11,709 nucleotides of DNA from Chrysochromulina tobinii (Eukaryota; Haptophyta; Prymnesiales; Chrysochromulinaceae), in NCBI GenBank assembly GCA_001275005.1, contig JWZX01000351.1, forward strand, positions 1-11,709, written 5' to 3'. Position 1 is the stretch's first letter; each line of letters opens with the position of its first letter. The translations under genes and the position numbers were made by a program. Below are positions 7,192-11,709 of this stretch, in pieces. The notes under the pieces were generated by a model. That model was not told the DNA's origin and did no database searches. It saw only the letters and a list, made by a program, of their open reading frames with translations.

Positions 7192-8272
7192 ATGCGAGGT
7201 ACTCTCTTCATCGCGGCAGTCGGTTTCACGGCGGCGCAGCGCAACGACGACATCGACCGAATCGTTGACGCGTATTCGAAGGTTCGCATGAACCCCGAGC
7301 TTTTCGACGGCCGCAAAGGCTGGGCGCGCTTCCTCGACCCCGCGCTCATGGAAGCCATTTCGCACAGCCAAATGACCGGCTCGCGCACGCAGATAGATTC
7401 ACTGCTCCGCGAGGAAACTCCCGGTGTGTACAGCTTCCAGCTCGTCAGTGAAGAATTCTGCAATAAATTCCTCGAAGAGCTTGACCACTACTATAGCACG
7501 GGGCTGCCTGTCTCGAGGCCAAACTCCATGAACAACTGTGACGATGCGGAGATTTAACCCGAAGCCAAATGATGCGCTGCTCCCCTCTGCCTGCGCTTAC
7601 AGGCCGGTGCGTTCGAGCCTCGGTACGAAAGATGGTATCATCGTTAACCACATCGGCATGAAGGAGGCGATCACGTGGCTGCAGCGCCATGTGCTCCATC
7701 CGCTCTCCCAGATCCTTTTCCCGTTGCAATCCAAAGGCGGGTTCCACGATCATCACTCGTTCATGGTTCAGTACAAGGCCGGCGAGGACCTCGGCCTCGA
7801 CATGCACACCGATGATTCCGACGTCACGTTTAACATTTGCCTGGGACGCAACTTTACCGGCGCGTCGCTCACCATCTGCGGCGACAGCCGCATGCCGCAG
7901 CATCGCCAGTTCTACAAGTCTTACGAGCACGTGCGCGGCCGTGCGCTCGTGCACCTGGGCTCGCGCCGCCACGGTGCCGACGACATCCTCACAGGGGAGC
8001 GCAACAATCTGATCGTGTGGAACCACAACCATGAGTACCGCAGCTCCGCGGAGTTCGTCAACCGACAGCCTTACTACCCTGAGGCCGCCGCGCCCGACGC
8101 GCGTTGCCTCTCGTACACGCACGACCGTGACTTTGGCGAGTTCCTCGACTACCCACCGGGCAAGGAGGAGTTCCGGGGAGGCGGCTGGTGCCCTCCAGCG
8201 CATGCTTGCTACGACACGATGGCGCCCTCGCTGGGCGGCAAACGCAGGGCACCCAATCGCGAGGAGCTCTGA
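7192..8272 (+). CDS. OGFOD2-like 2-oxoglutarate/Fe(II) oxygenase (two exons)
   Basis: Joining 7192-7537 to 7632-8272 gives 328 residues, near the 350 of animal OGFOD2. The family is a 2-oxoglutarate and Fe(II)-dependent oxygenase of the prolyl-4-hydroxylase-like fold; its substrate is not established. Residues 2-16 (RGTLFIAAVGFTAAQ) look like a short signal peptide. FQLVSEEFCNKFLEELDHY then SRPNSMNNYG (about 106-117) match OGFOD2, the YG being restored by splicing. The iron ligands are H174 and D176 in MHTDD and H229 in RRHGAD; the 2-oxoglutarate-binding Arg is R239 in TGERNNLIVW. FTGASL also fits. The Cys-containing tail (about 255-328) ends in REEL, an ER-retention signal variant, so the protein probably resides in the ER lumen. 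Without splicing, exon 1 stops at 7555-7557. It diverges from the RING gene. Confidence 0.88.
7538..7631 (+). other. Spliceosomal intron in the OGFOD2-like gene (94 nt, phase 1)
   Basis: The donor is GTGACG at 7538 and the acceptor is GAAAG ending at 7631. Joining T at 7537 to AT at 7632-7633 makes a Tyr codon and rebuilds the family motif MNNYG. The intron carries an in-frame stop for exon 1. CTTAC at 7596-7600 fits a branch-point consensus 32 bases before the acceptor, behind a pyrimidine-rich stretch (7580-7592). The CAG at 7602 and AG at 7617 give the wrong frame. Confidence 0.8.
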
Positions 8273-8601
8273 CAAAACCGGATACAGTCCCGTGCACCGT
8301 GCGTCCGGGCACCAGAGAGGCGCACGTACGGTACATGTGACCGTGCGACCGCCGACCGGGGGGCGTCGTTTGCTCGTGCCCCGTCGAGCGTCGTCCGACG
8401 CTCGTCGTTGTGGCCCCTCAGAGTCGAGCCATTTGATAGGATAGCCCTCTAGGTTTTCCCTCCTTGGGTCACCACTCTACTTGCAATCGGATCAATTTGT
8501 CGCGACGACCGCGCTATACCGGGCGCGCCTTGCTCTCGCGCGTCTCGCCAGTCCGAGCGCCCAGCCGCGAGGGCCGCTCGCGGGCCCAGCGCCAAGGCAC
8601 A
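8273..8601. other. Spacer before the glycosyltransferase, possible missing 5' exon
   Basis: The frame of the glycosyltransferase is open from 8440 (after a TAG at 8437-8439) but has no ATG before 8602. The translated 8440-8601 stretch is Arg/Ser-rich with no hydrophobic segment. A first exon carrying a signal anchor could lie further upstream. No promoter element is evident. Confidence 0.4.
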
Positions 8602-9738
8602 ATGCTGCCCTTGACATATGCGGTGTCCGGACACAATATTTGTGAGTCATGCCGCTATTTTCGCCAGTGCATCGCAACGTGCGCCAACGAACCGCCACCA
8701 ACCAAGGTGCCTTCGTCCCTAAAATATGGTCCAGGGCGCAAGTGGGCTTCATGCGAAGAGGTCGCTCACAATTACTCACTCCATTATGGGGACGCGCGGG
8801 CAAAGTGGGCACGCTACTATGCCGAGGATATGGCATCCGTGGCGAAGCCTCTTGCCGAACTGCTCAAGGCTGCGTCAGCCGAACGGGATGTGAGCGCGAA
8901 GGTCGAGAGTGCTGAGCTCTGTGAGCCCGGCTCGAGTACGTGCGCAGGTTTCCCACGCGTGGTACATCAGAGTTGGCGATCGACGGAGCTGCCCAGCTCG
9001 CTGGCTGAGTGGCAACGCACATGGGCAGAGATGAACCCCGGGTACACCCTGCGGTTGTGGACCGACGCCAACAACGAGCGCTTCATTGCCCAGCACTACC
9101 CCTGGTTCTTGCGCTACTTTCGCCAGTACGACAAGATGATCAAGCGCGCTGACGCGGTGCGGCCGTTCTATCTGTATCACTTTGGCGGCGTGTATGCGGA
9201 CCTCGATTTTGCCTGCATCCGGCCCTTCGACGCGCTCCTGCAGCGGCATGCGAGCTCGCAGGTGCTCTTGGGTGAGCTCCAAAAGGGAGCTCACGAATCC
9301 CAGTCGGTCCCGAACGCGCTCATGATTTCGAAGCCACGCGCGCGCTTCTGGTTGCTCGTCATGCGCGAACTAGTGCGTCGCGTCAACTGCGCCGACCCGA
9401 TGTTCGACACAGGTCCGGCGATGCTCACCAAAGTGGCGCGCACGGAAGGCCCTGCGAGCGGTGTCACGGTGCTCAACTCGTCACATTTCTACAGCATCAG
9501 CTGGAACCTCCGCGACTGGGCGCGCGTGGAGCGAGGCGACCGGGTGAACATGACCGCGATGCGTGCCGTCTTCACGAAAGCCGCCGCTATCGACCCGAGC
9601 ATATATGCAGTGACCTCGTGGATGCACAGCTGGGACTGGCGCTGGCTGCCTTACGAGCTGCGCACGGAGAAATGCGCGCGCCAGGCCTTTAAAGCCAATT
9701 GCGCTATGAGCAGCGATGTGAGCAGCGGAGGTGGCTGA
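8602..9738 (+). CDS. GT32-type glycosyltransferase with DXD motif (OCH1/SUR1-like)
   Basis: From the first ATG the protein has 378 residues. Residues about 116-300 form a Gly_transf_sug / GT32 domain. It opens with FPRVVHQSW (117-125), the usual IPKxIHQxW start. NPGYTLRLWTD follows at 145-155, then ADAVRPFYLYHFGGVYADLDF (183-203), whose D200-L201-D202 is the metal- and nucleotide-sugar-binding DXD. MFDTGPAML further on fits the family's GP element. GT32 enzymes include yeast OCH1 (alpha-1,6-mannosyltransferase) and SUR1/CSH1 (inositolphosphorylceramide mannosylation); donor and acceptor here are unknown. The N-terminal 30 residues have four Cys but no membrane anchor, although Golgi GT32 enzymes are normally type II membrane proteins. 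A missing upstream exon is therefore likely and the start is uncertain. The protein ends in Ser/Gly. Confidence 0.85.
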   Translation: MLPLTYAVSGHNICESCRYFRQCIATCANEPPPTKVPSSLKYGPGRKWASCEEVAHNYSLHYGDARAKWARYYAEDMASVAKPLAELLKAASAERDVSAKVESAELCEPGSSTCAGFPRVVHQSWRSTELPSSLAEWQRTWAEMNPGYTLRLWTDANNERFIAQHYPWFLRYFRQYDKMIKRADAVRPFYLYHFGGVYADLDFACIRPFDALLQRHASSQVLLGELQKGAHESQSVPNALMISKPRARFWLLVMRELVRRVNCADPMFDTGPAMLTKVARTEGPASGVTVLNSSHFYSISWNLRDWARVERGDRVNMTAMRAVFTKAAAIDPSIYAVTSWMHSWDWRWLPYELRTEKCARQAFKANCAMSSDVSSGGG

Positions 9739-10115
9739 GGCGTATGCCTGACTATCTACCACACGTACCACAGGTCTCAGGTGCCCCCCCGGGCCCCCTT
9801 GCCTCCCCCCAAGCTCAGAGTGGCGAAGGAAGGCGAAGGGCTCTGAACCGTCAGTTTTGATCGTCGCCGTGTTGCCGTTTTCTCGTGATACCGTGGTGCC
9901 GGTCTTTGAACTTTAGTTAGAAATACAATAGTATCCCTGATTTTAGGAATTACTTAGGAATTACCTGAATCGCCGCATTGACCTGTGAAAGCGGCAATTG
10001 GAAACTAAGCGCAAAGCGGGTCTCGGCTCTCGCATCTTTCCGTTTTCCCAAAATGCCTGCTGTGCGGAGCGGCAGCCTGGAGGCACCCTCTCGATGAGGA
10101 AACGGCGTCCAAAAG
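9739..10115. other. Spacer between glycosyltransferase and coiled-coil gene
   Basis: No gene is seen in these 377 bases. Runs of C at 9784-9790, 9794-9798 and 9805-9810 give G-rich sequence on the minus strand with possible G-quadruplex potential. An AT-rich island at 9912-9965 contains a perfect 11-base tandem pair, TTAGGAATTAC, at 9943-9953 and 9954-9964. Confidence 0.5.
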
Positions 10116-11709
10116 ATGTCCGCAAAAGAAGGGGCTAATCCTGCTGTGAAATGCAACGTGAAAAAGGTCGCGATAATGGCCAACGTCTCCTTGGACGAGC
10201 TGGCTGGCTCCCTCGAAGCCTTCGAGCGCGCGCGAATGCTCGCCACGGCCGGAAAGCGCAAGCTCGACCGGATGCACGGAGCGCTCGACGTTGTCAAGGT
10301 AGTGCAAGAGCTTGGTAGCAGCAGCAGCAGCAGCGGCGGCAGGGGCGCAAGCGAGCACAGCGCGAGCCTGCTCAAGACTGAGGCGGAGCTCACGAGCTCA
10401 TTCGACGAGCTCGCACGCCTGCTCGAGCAGAGCGACGGTGGCGACGCCTTCAAGCGCACGCGTGCCGCCTGGTACGAGGCCGGTGGCCTCGCTGAGTTTG
10501 TGAGGGCCCACGCTGAGCTCGCGGCGTACTTACCGGCCATCGAGCGCGAGGTGGCGGAAGTTCGGGAGGAGTGGGAACAGGTGCAGCCCGCGCGCAAGGA
10601 GCTCGCCCGCCAGAAGCAGCGCGTCGCGCATCTGCAGGGTCAGATGTACGCGCGGCTCGAGCTCGGGTTCACTCTGCCGGCCAACCTGGGCGACGTGCTC
10701 GCCGAGCAGCAGGCGACGTGGCAGCGCGAGGAGTCGATGACTTCGCAGCAGCTTGCGCAGCACGTCGAGACGCTCGCCGCGCGCCGCGCGCACATGGAGC
10801 AGTCGCACCGCGAGCAAGGGTGGCGCAAGGGCGCCGAGCGCTTCGGAGAGGTGATGGGTCTGTCGTCCGAGGCGCTGCTGACGGTGCGGCTTGCGATCCT
10901 CGAGGCCGACGCGACGCAGCTGCGGCTGCGCGCGAAGGCGACGATGCGCGCGATGCACGAGCTCATGAGCCAGCATGAGCAGGTGCATGCCGAGCTGCAC
11001 GAGCTCACCGGCCAGCTCGAGCTTCTTACCGGTATTCGTGAGCTCCCCTGCTCCGAGACGCAGCTGCTCGCGGACGAGTACGAGGCGGCTGTCGAGGCCG
11101 AGGTGCTCCGCGGCACCCTGAGTACGCTCCGCCCGCGAGTCGCCGAGGCGGCGCACCTGCGGCTCGCGTGGCACGCCAAGGCAGGTGCATGCAAGGCTGG
11201 CGAGGCGCTGCATGCTCCCAACCTGCCGGCGCTCCACACGGCGCTCGTGGACGCGAAGCGGCTCGCAGATGCGGCAGAGCCGATACGTCGCCAGGAGCTT
11301 GTGCTGCGCGCCAAGCTCGCCAAGCTCCATGGGCGGCTCCAAGCGCTTGGCCAGCTGCGCACGCTCGCGGCGGCGGGCACCGACAGCGCCACGCTCGCTT
11401 CGGAGGCCGAGAGGCTCGCGAGTGCGGCGCGGCTGCAGCAGCTCCGGCTTTCAATGCGTGCGACCGACCTGCGGCTGCTGCACATGCGCCACGAGCGCGC
11501 CGAGGCGAACCTGCACGCGGCGGGCGGCGCGATCGTGTGCCTCAAGAAGCTCCGGTTCTCGCTGCACAACGCGCCGGCTGTGACCCACGAGGGTGGTCGC
11601 GCGAGTGCGGTCGCCGCGCGCGCGCTGGCGGCCGCTGCGGCGCACGATCCGCTCGGCGCAGGCGGCGGCGGCGGCGGCAGCGGCGGCAGCGGCGGCAGCA
11701 GCGGCGGCG
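10116..11709 (+). CDS. Long coiled-coil protein, 3' end beyond the window
   Basis: An open frame of 531 codons without a stop, running off the right edge. A TGA lies in frame at 10095-10097, so 10116 is the first possible ATG; the ATG at 10176 has a stronger context (A at -3, G at +4) and is an alternative. The protein is nearly all helix, rich in Ala, Leu, Glu, Arg, Gln and His, with heptad-like stretches around 125-275 and 285-480. A run of six Ser (68-73) is encoded by an AGC microsatellite. The sequence ends in a Gly/Ser repeat from about residue 516. No catalytic motif, signal peptide or membrane span is seen. It could be a cytoskeletal, centrosomal or spindle-associated structural protein, but I recognise no family and assign no function. 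Codon use and composition resemble the dysbindin-like gene. Confidence 0.75.
   Translation, partial: MSAKEGANPAVKCNVKKVAIMANVSLDELAGSLEAFERARMLATAGKRKLDRMHGALDVVKVVQELGSSSSSSGGRGASEHSASLLKTEAELTSSFDELARLLEQSDGGDAFKRTRAAWYEAGGLAEFVRAHAELAAYLPAIEREVAEVREEWEQVQPARKELARQKQRVAHLQGQMYARLELGFTLPANLGDVLAEQQATWQREESMTSQQLAQHVETLAARRAHMEQSHREQGWRKGAERFGEVMGLSSEALLTVRLAILEADATQLRLRAKATMRAMHELMSQHEQVHAELHELTGQLELLTGIRELPCSETQLLADEYEAAVEAEVLRGTLSTLRPRVAEAAHLRLAWHAKAGACKAGEALHAPNLPALHTALVDAKRLADAAEPIRRQELVLRAKLAKLHGRLQALGQLRTLAAAGTDSATLASEAERLASAARLQQLRLSMRATDLRLLHMRHERAEANLHAAGGAIVCLKKLRFSLHNAPAVTHEGGRASAVAARALAAAAAHDPLGAGGGGGGSGGSGGSSGG
10317..10334 (+). repeat. In-frame AGC trinucleotide repeat (six Ser)
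   Basis: Six uninterrupted AGC codons followed by GGC GGC inside the coiled-coil gene. The run falls between two predicted helical segments, so length change would probably be tolerated. Confidence 0.9.
11661..11709 (+). repeat. GGC/AGC trinucleotide repeat (Gly/Ser linker)
   Basis: GGC and AGC codons repeat to the end of the window and encode a Gly/Ser linker in the open coiled-coil gene. The window ends inside it. Such tracts often interrupt assemblies, so the edge may be technical. Confidence 0.9.

Noticed and set aside
7600-7625. tRNA B-box-like GTTCGAGCC near 7611
   Set aside because: The flanking five bases do not pair as a T-stem and no A box or acceptor stem is found. It lies in the intron region of a coding gene.
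7192-8272. Frameshifted pseudogene reading of the two OGFOD2-like open frames
   Set aside because: A 94-base GT-AG intron joins the frames and restores MNNYG exactly, while all catalytic residues are intact. Splicing explains the break better than decay.
7445-8275. 276-codon minus-strand open frame
   Set aside because: It is antisense to the OGFOD2-like gene, crosses its intron, and shows no recognisable domain.
9943-9964. TTAGG words resembling a telomere repeat
   Set aside because: There are only two copies of an 11-base unit, not TTAGGG tandem repeats, and they are flanked by ordinary genes.
10530-11569. Long minus-strand open frames (10530-11342 and 10640-11569)
   Set aside because: They are Ser/Ala/Arg/Leu-rich mirror frames of the coiled-coil gene, without domains. 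The plus-strand frame is longer and has coding-like amino-acid composition.

Overview
The window reads as nuclear DNA of a GC-rich, gene-dense microbial eukaryote. It carries a mitochondrial import protein (Tim44), a RING-H2 E3 ligase, an OGFOD2-type oxygenase interrupted by a 94-base GT-AG intron, an OCH1-like GT32 glycosyltransferase and a dysbindin-like BLOC-1 subunit. None of these is bacterial in style, and no ribosome-binding sites or operon spacing are visible. High GC, Ala/Arg-rich proteins, mostly single-exon genes and short intergenic gaps would suit a microalga such as a haptophyte or a similar protist. That lineage guess is weak.

Layout from left to right: a plus-strand gene for a helical protein with an ankyrin-like C-terminus (155-1126); Tim44 (1468-2709, plus); a 1.47-kb gene-poor spacer with a CT-rich microsatellite and palindromes; a HAD-fold phosphatase-like gene (4178-5032, minus); and a dysbindin-like gene (5293-5985, plus). 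The HAD and dysbindin genes diverge from a 260-base spacer holding a perfect 20-base palindrome centred on CACGTG. Next comes a convergent spacer with a composite tandem repeat, then the RING-H2 gene (6377-7030, minus). It diverges from the OGFOD2-like gene (7192-8272, plus, two exons). The GT32 glycosyltransferase (from about 8602 to 9738, plus) follows, and a long coiled-coil gene (10116 onward, plus) runs off the right edge in a Gly/Ser repeat.

The genes are housekeeping-like and do not form one obvious pathway. Several concern organelles and the endomembrane system: mitochondrial import, ER-lumenal oxygenase, Golgi-type glycosyltransferase and lysosome-related-organelle biogenesis. No mobile element, CRISPR, rRNA or convincing tRNA was found. 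The most notable signals are the ER-retention architecture of the OGFOD2-like enzyme and its reconstructed intron, the dysbindin homologue in a protist-like genome, the palindromic G-box divergent promoter, and the A-B-B-B-A repeat made from the 3' end of the RING gene.

Starts given here are ATG codons. Several open frames extend upstream without an ATG, so missing 5' exons are possible for the first gene and the glycosyltransferase.
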